Assembly (NCBI RefSeq): GCF_034047335.1
Contig: NZ_CP139137.1
Coordinates: 992,001 to 1,056,000 of the forward strand
Source: Chryseobacterium sp. JJR-5R
GTDB taxonomy: Bacteria; Bacteroidota; Bacteroidia; Flavobacteriales; Weeksellaceae
DNA: 64,000 nucleotides
Direction of reading: 5' to 3'
The first letter of the stretch is position 1, and the number at the start of each line of letters is the position of its first letter. Position numbers and translations under genes: made by a program. Below, one piece after another: positions 29,716-39,080 of the stretch. The notes under the pieces were generated by a model. It was not told the DNA's origin. It worked only from the letters and a program-made list of their open reading frames with translations, and did no database searches.

Positions 29716-31653
29716 ATGAAAACAGAATCACAAAATATACCGGACAGTACTTCTTTCCGCCCGTCCCAAAATGCCGACGGCGTATCAGAAAACCACCATA
29801 CAGGAATTAACCGGCTGGTGAAGCTTGCTCTTGTAATCGAAGGGAAAGTCATTAAATACTACAAACACTTTAAATTAATACAAAGTACAAAACATCATCA
29901 TGAGTTCAGTGTTACGCTGGCCCACGATACCTTAGGCGGCCGCCAGACCCACACCCTGGAAGAAGCCAACAAGTTTCTGGGAAAACGCCTGACCGCCGTC
30001 ATTTCTTATAAAGATATCGATAATAGCCCGGAACGGACATTTGTCGGAGTCATTACAAAAGTAGGCTTCAGCCAGGAAAAGATGAGCCTGGGCAATATTG
30101 TCCTGAAAGGATACAGCCCGACTATCCTGCTCGACGGTGCTCCCCACATCCAGAGCTTCGGCGGCGAAACCTCTGTGAATATGGGCATTATCGCCAACGA
30201 GGTGATCAAACAGGGGATTGATACCAGCCGTTTCGACATCAGGGTGGATACCAATGACTATTCCCAGATTATCTATAGCAGCCAGTATGACGAAACCCAT
30301 TACAATTACCTGGCAAGGATGGCGGAAGCCTATGGCGAGCAGTTTTTTTACGACGGTGAAGTCCTTCATTTCGGAAAGCTCCCGCCTCAGAACAAACCGA
30401 TCAAACTCACTTACGGAAGCAGCGCCAATGATATTTCCGTAGAATTGGTCGCGGTTCATACCAAGCCCCAGTTTTACGGGTACAACAGCAGTAAAAACGA
30501 GAAGCTGACCTCCGGTGAAACTCCGGTTCAGCATGTGGGCGAGCTGGCCAGGACAGCCTATGCGCATAACAATTCCATTTATAAGACCCCTGCCTTGCAG
30601 GTTGCCCCGGTTAAAGCTTCCACGCATCTGGATGTGGAATATTCCCAGAAAAGCGCATCGGGAAGCCAGGCTGTCAATGTATTTTTGTTGTCAGGCACAA
30701 CTACGGTTCCGTTCCTGCATCCGGGCTGTGTGGCGGATGTGCAGATGCGTAAGCCGGACACCAATGAATCTTCCTATTTTACAAGGATCATGGTCACTGA
30801 ATCCACGCACGAAATCGATACCATCGGGCATTACACCGGAAGCTTTGAAGGCATTGCCTCCGACACGGGCTTTTTACCTAGGCCTGAATTTGCTGTCCCC
30901 AAAGCCGAGCCTCAGATTGCCACGGTTATTTCGAATACGGATCCGGAAGGGCAGGGCAGGGTACAGGTCAGGTTCGACTGGCAGACCAACGATACAACTC
31001 ATTTTATAAGGATGATGAGCCCTGATGCGGGAGGTACCGACCAGGTGAGCCAGAACAGGGGCTATGTAGCGATACCGGAAGTCGGTGACCAGGTGATGGT
31101 TAATTTCGTACACAGCCATCCGGACCGCCCTTTTGTGATGGGCGGGATGTTCCACGGCGGGGTAGGGCTCGGCGGCGGTATGGACAACCGGGTGAAGTCC
31201 ATCCAGACAAGAAGCGGCCACAGAGTTGTTTTCACAGAGGATGAAAGCATCGTGATTACGGATAAATCAGGAAATGAGATCCATCTGGATACCACGGGAA
31301 GCAACATCACGATTACAGCTCCCGAAACCATGACCTTCAACTGTAAAAACATGAATATCAATGTCGGGATGAACATGACCACGAATGTCGGAATGAATAA
31401 ATCGGATACCATTATGGTCAATCATACTGAAAGTATAGGTTCCATGAAATACCTTTCAACCGGTGCTGATTTTATGACGAATGTAGTCGGGAAGATGAGC
31501 CACTACGTAAAAGGCGATATGGAGGTATACGGTGAAAAAGAACATAAATTAACCTCCCTTAAAGGAGTAGAGGTAAACAGCGAAGGCAAAGTAGAGCACC
31601 ACGCAGAAAAAGAGGTTCAGAATAACAGCGGGGAGAAATCTAAAAACCACTAA
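29716..31653 (+). CDS. vgrG: T6SS spike protein VgrG (TssI), copy 2
   Basis: 645 aa with the same domain order as VgrG-1: gp27-like head, OB-fold (VISNTDPEGQGRVQVRFDWQ) and beta-helix. Identity to copy 1 is near complete over about residues 12-570, also at DNA level, which suggests gene conversion or recent duplication. The tail (about 570-632) is different, with a lysine/glutamate-rich region, but ends in the same VQNNSGEKSKN plus one residue. The DUF2235 effector starts 2 nt after the stop, so the tail probably selects that cargo. Confidence 0.95.
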   Translation: MKTESQNIPDSTSFRPSQNADGVSENHHTGINRLVKLALVIEGKVIKYYKHFKLIQSTKHHHEFSVTLAHDTLGGRQTHTLEEANKFLGKRLTAVISYKDIDNSPERTFVGVITKVGFSQEKMSLGNIVLKGYSPTILLDGAPHIQSFGGETSVNMGIIANEVIKQGIDTSRFDIRVDTNDYSQIIYSSQYDETHYNYLARMAEAYGEQFFYDGEVLHFGKLPPQNKPIKLTYGSSANDISVELVAVHTKPQFYGYNSSKNEKLTSGETPVQHVGELARTAYAHNNSIYKTPALQVAPVKASTHLDVEYSQKSASGSQAVNVFLLSGTTTVPFLHPGCVADVQMRKPDTNESSYFTRIMVTESTHEIDTIGHYTGSFEGIASDTGFLPRPEFAVPKAEPQIATVISNTDPEGQGRVQVRFDWQTNDTTHFIRMMSPDAGGTDQVSQNRGYVAIPEVGDQVMVNFVHSHPDRPFVMGGMFHGGVGLGGGMDNRVKSIQTRSGHRVVFTEDESIVITDKSGNEIHLDTTGSNITITAPETMTFNCKNMNINVGMNMTTNVGMNKSDTIMVNHTESIGSMKYLSTGADFMTNVVGKMSHYVKGDMEVYGEKEHKLTSLKGVEVNSEGKVEHHAEKEVQNNSGEKSKNH

Positions 31654-31655
31654 CC

Positions 31656-33284
31656 ATGAGCATTGAATATTTTGTAGAAGGTAAGGCCGTTACCCGTACC
31701 GGAGGTGATTACAGAACCTATGCTAAAGAAGAGATCAGCCACAACAGTGCCGTTTCAGTAGAGCAGAAAGGGAATCAGGCCGGGGTCAGTTACAATCCGG
31801 CTCAGAAGATCAATCCCAATGACAAGCCTGTAAACACCATTGATGTTACCCTAAATCTGTTTTTTGACGGTACGTTGAACAATAAAACCAATACACAGGC
31901 CGGAAGCCGCCAGGGTTCTCCCCAGGGAAGCTACGCCAATGATTTCAGCAATGTGGCTAAAGGATATGATGCTATCGACCCGAATGCTCAGAATCAGGTT
32001 TCCTATTATGTGGAAGGAATCGGTACAGTGGATTCTAAATCGGATAACGATACCTTGGGCCTGCCGGTCCGGGGCGCAGGGATGGGAGTCAATGAAAGAG
32101 GCGTAAAAGCCAAAGCCACGAAAGGCTGTGTTAAAGGAGCGGAAGCTGTCCAGCGAAAATTTCCGGGCAAGGAAATTGATGTTCTTACCGTTAATGTATA
32201 CGGATTCAGCCGGGGTGCTGCCGCAGCGCGCCACTTTATGCATATTGCCGGAACGGCTGCTAATTCGCAGATCCTGTCTGATAAGCAGATTTTGGTTCAT
32301 CCGCCGGCAGCTTATGAAAAATCTGATGCCGAGCCGGCACCTTCGCAATATATTGTCATTAATGAGACGGATTCGCCCTTGCTGCAGTACGGATATTTCG
32401 GGGCCTGCCTTCTCAATGAAAAAGTCAGGGCCAAGCGCGTAAGATTCAATTTTGTGGGGTTATATGATACTGTAGCTTCTTATGGGGTTAACCATAAAGG
32501 AACCTCGCTGTTCGGGCTTAGCATTGTTGATGATGATTCCAAACAGCTGGGGTTGAATGCCGTGAGAAATGCCTCTTTTGTACTTCAGCTGGCTTCATCG
32601 GATGAATACCGGGGCAATTTCAGCCTTACGAATATAGACAGTGCCGGGATCAAAGGCCTGCAGCTGACTTTACCGGGGGTGCATTCCGATATCGGAGGCG
32701 GTTATGTAAACAACGTAAAAGAGACGGTTCTGCTTTACCAGGAAGCCAACAGCAACAGCGAATGCGAAAGATTCAGGAATATTCTGATTGATGAAGGATG
32801 GTTTAAGCCGGGCGAGATCTGGATTGAATCCAATGTTATACCAAGTCGTGTGACCGTTATAATGTATAAACTCTGGGGTAAAAGAAATGTATCCAATGAA
32901 TATGATAAAGTTTCATTGCAGAATATGTTTTATTACTCAAAGCAGTTTGATGTAAAATATGATGAAAATTTAGTAAGCCGTCAGCAGATAAAGGATGGTT
33001 TTATTCAGGAAATCAGCAATAAGCTGACCACCAGCTATATTTCTCAATGTAACAATCTGAGAAATCAGTATGTTAATGATTATAATGCCGGGAAACATCC
33101 TTCAGCAGGGCAGTATATTAATGAGGCAAAAAACTACTCTTACTTAGATTCAGGCATTGATATTAAAAAACTAAGGAATCTGTACTTGCACTGGTCTGCC
33201 AATCTTGATACTTTCGGAATGGGGCCGGGGGTCTCAGGACCAAGGCCTGCCGCAGAACGAAAAAGATATATATTAAATGGATAA
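31656..33284 (+). CDS. T6SS lipase effector, DUF2235 (Tle1-like)
   Basis: 542 aa, no signal peptide. Residues 1-50 share the loading-region motif with the effector at 22721 (V7, G9, TGGD 15-18, GVxY 43-46). The alpha/beta-hydrolase part begins with TLNLFFDGTLNN (about 65-76), typical of DUF2235. The nucleophile elbow is G183-F-S185-R-G, and PGVH343-S-D345-IGGGY is the second family signature. Tle1-type effectors hydrolyse phospholipids of target membranes. The gene sits directly behind vgrG-2 and overlaps the immunity gene by 8 bp. The last 180 residues are a separate, more AT-rich domain, probably for membrane contact. Confidence 0.87.
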   Translation: MSIEYFVEGKAVTRTGGDYRTYAKEEISHNSAVSVEQKGNQAGVSYNPAQKINPNDKPVNTIDVTLNLFFDGTLNNKTNTQAGSRQGSPQGSYANDFSNVAKGYDAIDPNAQNQVSYYVEGIGTVDSKSDNDTLGLPVRGAGMGVNERGVKAKATKGCVKGAEAVQRKFPGKEIDVLTVNVYGFSRGAAAARHFMHIAGTAANSQILSDKQILVHPPAAYEKSDAEPAPSQYIVINETDSPLLQYGYFGACLLNEKVRAKRVRFNFVGLYDTVASYGVNHKGTSLFGLSIVDDDSKQLGLNAVRNASFVLQLASSDEYRGNFSLTNIDSAGIKGLQLTLPGVHSDIGGGYVNNVKETVLLYQEANSNSECERFRNILIDEGWFKPGEIWIESNVIPSRVTVIMYKLWGKRNVSNEYDKVSLQNMFYYSKQFDVKYDENLVSRQQIKDGFIQEISNKLTTSYISQCNNLRNQYVNDYNAGKHPSAGQYINEAKNYSYLDSGIDIKKLRNLYLHWSANLDTFGMGPGVSGPRPAAERKRYILNG

Positions 33285-34353
33285 ACTAAAAGCTTTTATT
33301 GTTGTACTGGGAATGCTCCAGCTTATCAATTGTCAGGATATGAAGAAAAAAGAAATACCAATGCCGGGTTATGATGTACAGATTTCCCATCCCTGGAATA
33401 ATTACCTTGTCACGCCCGTAGAAGATGAAATTATTACGCTGGAAAAAGTTCCGTCCCATTTGCCTTATGGAAGCTCATCCGGAACATGGGGAGATTCCGG
33501 AAAAGGATTTACGGAACAGGGCGGTACCCCAATCGGAGCTGATATTGTCTATTTTTCAAATTATGAAGACACCTTTTATCATCTTAAAGTAGATTTTCCG
33601 AAGGATAGAGTACTGGCTTTGGTCCACAGAGCATATTCCAACAATGAATCCGATTCTTCAGATGAGCCTCTAAAAGAGTTCATCAGCATTAAAGATGAGC
33701 CTGATTACTATGAAAAATACAATAAATTCGGGAAGTCATATTATAAGTTCGGTACCCTGACGTTCGGTTTTGCACCGAAAGGCATGGTGGTTGTGTGGTT
33801 CCGTTTCGGGTATATTTCCGTACAGTTAGGAGAGTTCCAGGCTGAAGTGGTAAAAGATGATAAAAAATATGCAGACAGGATGTTCGCTAAAATCTCCCAG
33901 ACCCGCGAAGAAATCAAACAGAAAATGTTTATGCCTGATGCTTCACCGCAGGAATGGAAAAACTATCAGAAAGCATATTCATGGGCACCCTTCATCAACT
34001 CAGAGCACAAAGGGTTCCGTTTATTCAGGACTCAGCCGGAATACTATAACGGTGAAAAAGAAATCATGCTGCGTCCCTGGGGTATAAAACCACCGGTAAA
34101 AGCAAGGGCTGTTCCTAAAGAAATTGCCTTTTTCTGGGAGACAGGAAAAGATGAGGCTTTTGAAGGCCGTGTATTCTTCAACTGGGAAAAGGTAAATGAA
34201 CAGTTTAAAAATGCCGGTAAAGATTTTAAGCTTGATTTTAAAATAGCCCCGGATAATAACAGTATGGAAATTATGATCAACAATCAGCCGGTCCCCGCAG
34301 ACAGCATAAGAATCTATAAGAGTAATTTCAGGTTTAAGGAGTCTTACAAATAA
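33277..34353 (+). CDS. Immunity lipoprotein, DUF2931-like
   Basis: 358 aa. Signal peptide with lipobox-like QLINC (Cys about residue 19), so an envelope lipoprotein. The sequence from HPWNNYLVTPVEDEI through GTWGDSGKGFTEQGGTPIGA to the C-terminus is of the type annotated DUF2931, which is often found beside Tle lipases. The start overlaps the lipase stop, indicating coupled synthesis. It should neutralise the lipase in the periplasm of producer cells. Confidence 0.78.
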   Translation: MDKLKAFIVVLGMLQLINCQDMKKKEIPMPGYDVQISHPWNNYLVTPVEDEIITLEKVPSHLPYGSSSGTWGDSGKGFTEQGGTPIGADIVYFSNYEDTFYHLKVDFPKDRVLALVHRAYSNNESDSSDEPLKEFISIKDEPDYYEKYNKFGKSYYKFGTLTFGFAPKGMVVVWFRFGYISVQLGEFQAEVVKDDKKYADRMFAKISQTREEIKQKMFMPDASPQEWKNYQKAYSWAPFINSEHKGFRLFRTQPEYYNGEKEIMLRPWGIKPPVKARAVPKEIAFFWETGKDEAFEGRVFFNWEKVNEQFKNAGKDFKLDFKIAPDNNSMEIMINNQPVPADSIRIYKSNFRFKESYK

Positions 34354-34483
34354 TATTGTTTCACGCATAACAGTATCAAATCGGATTTACACTTCCCGGT
34401 TAAGCGGAAATTCCGTGTTTTTTTGTCTTTGATGATTTAAATAATTGACAATCAGACGTTTTGTACTGGAGGTGTTTCTGAAA

Positions 34484-34576
34484 TCGTAAAACTACTACAC
34501 CAAGTCGTAGAATTACTACAAAAACTGAAATTGATGTACAAATAGTTTCATGGTAAAAAAAGGAGGTCTATCTTTG
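34484..34576 (+). promoter_or_regulatory. hcp-2 control region: two direct repeats plus -7 box
   Basis: TCGTAAAACTACTACA (34484-34499) and TCGTAGAATTACTACA (34505-34520) are 21 bp apart. A -7 box TATCTTTG lies at 34569-34576, again 64 bp from the start of the second repeat. The arrangement matches the hcp-1 promoter in spacing, while the surrounding DNA is not conserved. Confidence 0.7.
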
Positions 34577-34637
34577 AATTAATAAATCATACAGAATATA
34601 CCGAATCATAAAATATTAACGATTTAAATTTACAATT

Positions 34638-35048
34638 ATGGCAGCAAATTCAAGAGGAATCTTAAAATTCAACGGAGGTGAAGGACAAAAATTATTAAAA
34701 CTGAACTACAGCGTATCAAGATCTACGGACGTATCCGGGAGAGTAGCTTCAGATCCTTCCAATGCGATCATTAAAGTGACAGTAGAGGCAACTGAAAAAT
34801 CAGATATCCTTGAGAGTTTACTGAACGGCAAATATAAGCCTACAACCGGTGAGATTACCTTCAACAAGTCTCACGAAGAAGGTACATTAATTACTCTGAC
34901 ATGGAATAACGGCTATGTGATCCAGCATGAAGTGGACTTCGATGCGGTAGACGAGAACAGCATGCTGATCAGCTTTATCGTAAGTGCTGAAACCATAGAT
35001 TACGGTACTTCAAATTACCAGGGTCTTTGGCCAAGTAGCGGCAATTAA
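34638..35048 (+). CDS. hcp: T6SS inner-tube protein Hcp (TssD), copy 2
   Basis: 136 aa, nearly identical to copy 1 (20174-20578) with changes such as IKVTV for LKLTV and a different end (IDYGTSNYQGLWPSSGN). Same role as tube subunit. Monocistronic, with its own regulated promoter and a strong terminator. It is the last gene of the T6SS island. The small differences at the C-terminus could matter for cargo held in the tube lumen or could be neutral. Confidence 0.93.
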   Translation: MAANSRGILKFNGGEGQKLLKLNYSVSRSTDVSGRVASDPSNAIIKVTVEATEKSDILESLLNGKYKPTTGEITFNKSHEEGTLITLTWNNGYVIQHEVDFDAVDENSMLISFIVSAETIDYGTSNYQGLWPSSGN

Positions 35049-35084
35049 TCCCGCAGACAGGCATCTCAGTAGCAATACGTTCAG

Positions 35085-35125
35085 AACATAACAGCCCGGC
35101 TCCTGTGGAGCGGGCTGTTATGTTT
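35085..35125 (+). terminator. Terminator after hcp-2
   Basis: AACATAACAGCCCGGCTC pairs with GAGCGGGCTGTTATGTT, followed by TTT. A strong stem of 17-18 bp 37 nt after the hcp-2 stop. Confidence 0.9.
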
Positions 35126-35192
35126 TTATTTTTTTAAGAATCGGCTGCAGGATTTATTTTTAAAAGCAGATCCGGACTAAATTTATATAACT

Positions 35193-35218
35193 AAGACTTC
35201 ATTTCTGAAGTCTTTTTT
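35193..35218 (+). terminator. Second terminator-like hairpin
   Basis: AAGACTTCA, loop TTTC, TGAAGTCTT followed by a T-run. It lies 70 nt after the first terminator with no gene between. It may be a leftover of a lost gene or a back-up stop. The rest of 35219-35430 shows nothing coding. Confidence 0.75.
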
Positions 35219-35430
35219 TATGATCCTGCAGAATGAACAATATTTAAACCACCTGCAATAAGTATCGGGTTTAAGCTTCATAAAATCAGTAATAAGCTTC
35301 GTCAGACATTATATTTTTTATATAAATGCCTTCAGATTCTTCAAGAGAGATTCTTTCAGTGTTCAGTTTAAATAAACGGTTAAATTCATTTCCATAGAAT
35401 GTAGTTTCAGGAAAAAGAAAACTAATTTCT

Positions 35431-35438
35431 TATATTTG
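35431..35438 (+). promoter_or_regulatory. -7 box of polA
   Basis: TATATTTG matches TAnnTTTG. Transcription would begin about 35444-35446, practically at the ATG 35445 or 8-10 nt before the ATG 35454. The polA message is therefore leaderless or nearly so. Confidence 0.6.
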
Positions 35439-35444
35439 TTCTTT

Positions 35445-38291
35445 ATGAAAGATATGGACGCGACACAAGATAAAAGGCTGTTTCTTATTGATGCCTATGC
35501 AATGATTTTCAGAGGATATTACGCATTGATCAGAAATCCGAGGCTTACCAGCAAAGGGGTGGATACTTCTGCGATTTTCGGATTCAGCAATTCCCTGATT
35601 GAGCTCATCAGAAGAGAAAGGCCGTCCCACCTGGCTGTGGTCTTCGATGTAGGAGAAGCCAGCATCAGGACTGTGGATTTTCTTGATTATAAAGCGAACA
35701 GAAGCGAAACACCGGAAGCTATTAAAGCAGCTATTCCCTATATCCACAGGATTCTGCAGGCAATGCATATCCCTATTTTGGGCGTGCCGGGCTATGAAGC
35801 GGATGATGTCATCGGGACCATTGCCTGCAAGGCGGAAAAAGAAGGCTATACCATTTTCATGGTAACGCCGGATAAAGATTTTGCCCAGCTGGTTACGGAT
35901 AAAATCAAAATATACAAGCCGGGACTGAAAGGCAGTGAGGTGGAAATTCTCGGTGTTGAAGAAGTAAAAGCCAAATACCAGATCGAAAACCCGAAGCAGG
36001 TAATTGATTTTCTTGCGATGATGGGGGATTCCGTGGATAATATCCCGGGGCTTGAAGGGGTAGGGGAAAAAACCGCCATGAAATTCCTTAAAGAATACGG
36101 AAGTATTGAAAACCTTTTAGCCAATACCCACGAACTTAAAGGAAAGCTTAAAGAAAAAGTGGAGGCCTCTGCAGAAAGGGGGATTTTATCTAAAAAATTA
36201 GCCACTATTATCTGTGATGTACCGGTGGAATTTCATCAGGAACAATATGATCTCGATACTCCGGATTTTGAAAAAGTAAAAGAAGTATTTGATGAAATTG
36301 AATTCAGAAGGCTCTATGACAACCTGTACAGGGCTTTTGCGCCTGCGTCAACAGGAACTGCTGTACCGGCAGAAATTGAAGTCAAAACAGCGGAAACGCC
36401 TCAGCAGAAAGTGGCCCAGGCCGTAGGCCAGCTGGACCTTTTTGCTACCTATGAGGAACTGGAGCAGGAAACATCTACAAAATCTACCATTGAGCACAAC
36501 GACCACCTGTACCAGTTTGTGGATAATCCTAAGGCACAGAAAATGCTGGTGAACAATCTTCTCAGGCAGAAGGTGGTGTGTTTCGATACGGAAACCACTT
36601 CGCTTAATGAACTGGAAGCCGAACTGGTAGGCATGAGCTTTTCTTACAAAAAAGGATTGGCGTACTATATCCCTTTACCGGAGGACCAAAGCGAGGTTTT
36701 ACAGACCCTGGAAATTTTCAGGCCGTTTTTTGAGAAAGAAGATCTTGTAAAAGTCGCACATAACTTAAAATTTGACTATAAAATACTTCAGCGGTACAAC
36801 ATTACGGTAAAAGGGGCTATGTTCGATACCATGATTGCCCATTACCTGCTGAACCCGGACGGAAGGCACGGAATGGATTACCTTTCGGAAATATATCTGA
36901 GCTATAAGCCCGTTTCCATTGAAACCATCATCGGGAAAAAAGGGAAAAACCAGGGCAGTTTCAGGGATGCGGATCTCAGGACACAGACGGATTATGCTGC
37001 TGAAGATGCCGATGTAACTTTCCAGCTGTATGAATTGTTTGCGCCGCAGCTGAAAAAAGAAAACCTGGAAGACCTTTTTTTCAACATAGAAATGCCTTTA
37101 ATGGAAGTACTGGCCAAAATGGAGCTGGCCGGGATTTCCATGGATGAAAAATGGCTGGCCCAGGAAAGCATTGACCTTGAAAATGATTTAAGGCAGCTGG
37201 AATCCAAAATCTTTGAACTTTCCGGAGAAGAATTCAATATGAACTCGCCCAAGCAGCTGGGAGAAATCCTGTTTGAGAAAATGGGGCTGGACCCGAAAGC
37301 AAAAAAAACCAAAACAGGGCAGTATGCCACCTCAGAGGATATCCTCCAGAAGCTGTCTTCAAAACATGAAATTATCAAGCATATCCTGGAATACAGGACC
37401 TATCAGAAATTAAAATCGACATACGTTGATGCACTGCCGTCACAGATTGAAAAGACAGATAACCGGGTACATACCAATTTCTCGCAGACGACCGCTGCAA
37501 CAGGCCGTCTGGCCAGTGTAAACCCGAACCTGCAGAATATCCCGATCCGGACGCTGAGAGGACAGCAGATCCGGGGAGCGTTTGTGGCCGGAGAGGGGAA
37601 GAAAATCATTTCTGCCGATTATTCCCAGATCGAACTCCGTCTGATTGCCGAAATTTCCGGGGAGGAAAATATGATCAAAGCGTTTCAGAGCGGGGAAGAC
37701 ATTCACGCTTCCACTGCAGCAAGGCTGTTCAACATTCCGCTGGAAGAAGTTTCCAAAACCCAGAGGGGGCAGGCAAAAACCGTGAATTTCGGGATCCTCT
37801 ACGGTCAGGGCGCTTTTGCACTGGCCGAACAGACGGGATTGTCCAGAAGTGAAGCCAAGCAGATGATTGAATCCTATTTTGCTACGTATCCTAACCTGAA
37901 GGCATATATGGCGGAACAGGTAAAAAAAGCACGCGAGACCGGTTATGTGGAAACCATTCTGGGAAGAAAACGCCACCTGAAAGATATCAGCTCCAACAAC
38001 TTTGTGGTGCGGGCCCACGCCGAAAGAAATGCCGTAAATGCACCGATACAGGGAAGTGCTGCAGATGTGGTGAAAATGGCCATGATTAAAATTCAGAAAG
38101 AACTGGAAAAAGAAAAAATGCAGACCAGAATGCTGCTTCAGGTTCATGACGAACTCGTTTTCGAATCTCCGGTGGATGAGGTAGAACTGGCCACCAACAT
38201 CATTAAAATGGAAATGGAAAACGCCATTGAGACGCAGGTTCCTTTATTGGTGGAAGTTGGCGTAGGGAATAACTGGCTGGAAGCGCATTAG
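35445..38291 (+). CDS. polA: DNA polymerase I
   Basis: 948 aa from ATG 35445. ATG 35454 is an equally good start. A TTG at 35436 is too close to the -7 box to be used. It fills gaps and removes RNA primers in replication and repair. The 5'-nuclease domain (about 8-300, LFLIDAYAMIFRGYYAL, GYEADDVIGT) is followed by an active-looking 3'-5' exonuclease (about 375-550, with the DxE pair in CFDTETTS) and the polymerase domain (about 565-948, ADYSQIELR, QAKTVNFGILYG, LQVHDELVFE). All three activities should work. It stands alone, with a terminator 27 nt downstream. Confidence 0.97.
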   Translation: MKDMDATQDKRLFLIDAYAMIFRGYYALIRNPRLTSKGVDTSAIFGFSNSLIELIRRERPSHLAVVFDVGEASIRTVDFLDYKANRSETPEAIKAAIPYIHRILQAMHIPILGVPGYEADDVIGTIACKAEKEGYTIFMVTPDKDFAQLVTDKIKIYKPGLKGSEVEILGVEEVKAKYQIENPKQVIDFLAMMGDSVDNIPGLEGVGEKTAMKFLKEYGSIENLLANTHELKGKLKEKVEASAERGILSKKLATIICDVPVEFHQEQYDLDTPDFEKVKEVFDEIEFRRLYDNLYRAFAPASTGTAVPAEIEVKTAETPQQKVAQAVGQLDLFATYEELEQETSTKSTIEHNDHLYQFVDNPKAQKMLVNNLLRQKVVCFDTETTSLNELEAELVGMSFSYKKGLAYYIPLPEDQSEVLQTLEIFRPFFEKEDLVKVAHNLKFDYKILQRYNITVKGAMFDTMIAHYLLNPDGRHGMDYLSEIYLSYKPVSIETIIGKKGKNQGSFRDADLRTQTDYAAEDADVTFQLYELFAPQLKKENLEDLFFNIEMPLMEVLAKMELAGISMDEKWLAQESIDLENDLRQLESKIFELSGEEFNMNSPKQLGEILFEKMGLDPKAKKTKTGQYATSEDILQKLSSKHEIIKHILEYRTYQKLKSTYVDALPSQIEKTDNRVHTNFSQTTAATGRLASVNPNLQNIPIRTLRGQQIRGAFVAGEGKKIISADYSQIELRLIAEISGEENMIKAFQSGEDIHASTAARLFNIPLEEVSKTQRGQAKTVNFGILYGQGAFALAEQTGLSRSEAKQMIESYFATYPNLKAYMAEQVKKARETGYVETILGRKRHLKDISSNNFVVRAHAERNAVNAPIQGSAADVVKMAMIKIQKELEKEKMQTRMLLQVHDELVFESPVDEVELATNIIKMEMENAIETQVPLLVEVGVGNNWLEAH

Positions 38292-38317
38292 GTCAATTAA
38301 ATTCTAGCATATAAAAG

Positions 38318-38347
38318 CAAAACTTTCATTAGCAAATGAAAGTTTTG
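38318..38347 (+). terminator. Terminator after polA
   Basis: CAAAACTTTCATT, loop AGCA, AATGAAAGTTTTG. It lies between two convergent genes (polA and the minus-strand membrane protein) and could serve both strands. Confidence 0.8.
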
Positions 38348-38378
38348 TTATTTATTCTGGCATGTAAAAAAGATGATT

Positions 38379-38987
38379 TTACTTTTTCAGTTTTTCAATC
38401 TCCTTTTTCATTTTCTTTTCCCAGTCCTTACCGTTTCTCTTTTCCAGGTATGGTTGTACGGTTTCTTTATACTTTTTCTGCCCTTCGGTTTCAACAGCAT
38501 CAATGATACAGCCCGTATTTTGATAATGGATTCCGTACCGGTGTTCAATACTGTCAATTTTTCCGTCCAGGTCGTTAGCGATGGCAAAATCTCCGGCAAA
38601 CCTGAATACAATGCTGTCTTTTTTAATGTCTTTTTTTGCCTGTTGGATATATTCATTTCCTCTTTGTGTAATTGCTTTTTCAGCTGAAAGATAAGCATCA
38701 ACGGAGGCATAGATTAAATAACCAAGCAGTAAGGCACACAATAGAGTATAGATGAAGAGGAATTTGTTTTTTGCAGTAAGATTTTTAATTTTCAAGGTAC
38801 TGATCATCCATGAAACTAAAGCAAGAAAAGCCAGTACAATAAAAAGATAAATAGCATCACTCAGCCGGATGTAGCTCCAAAAATCCATGATCCAAGGGTA
38901 ATTAATAAAAGCAGTTCCCAGCATGTAGGCACAGAAAACACAGATCAGAACAATAATGTTGAGGGTCAGAAGTTTTTTTGAAATCAT
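38379..38987 (-). CDS. Membrane protein with FEKKY-like C-terminal domain
   Basis: 202 aa. Three hydrophobic segments occur at about residues 7-27, 45-63 and 76-95, followed by a soluble C-terminal domain of about 105 residues. That domain (YGIHYQNTGCIIDAVETEGQ ... YLEKRNGKDWEKK) resembles what is annotated as an FEKKY domain in Flavobacteriia, known mainly from uncharacterised proteins. Function unknown. The gene is convergent with polA and shares the terminator at 38318. Confidence 0.6.
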   Translation of the reverse strand: MISKKLLTLNIIVLICVFCAYMLGTAFINYPWIMDFWSYIRLSDAIYLFIVLAFLALVSWMISTLKIKNLTAKNKFLFIYTLLCALLLGYLIYASVDAYLSAEKAITQRGNEYIQQAKKDIKKDSIVFRFAGDFAIANDLDGKIDSIEHRYGIHYQNTGCIIDAVETEGQKKYKETVQPYLEKRNGKDWEKKMKKEIEKLKK

Positions 38988-39080
38988 TTTTATTTCCCGG
39001 TCTATATTTCTTTAAATATAAGAATCGGCAGGTTATCATTGCCGAACAATTTCAGGCCGCACGATTTTCATTTCTCTATT

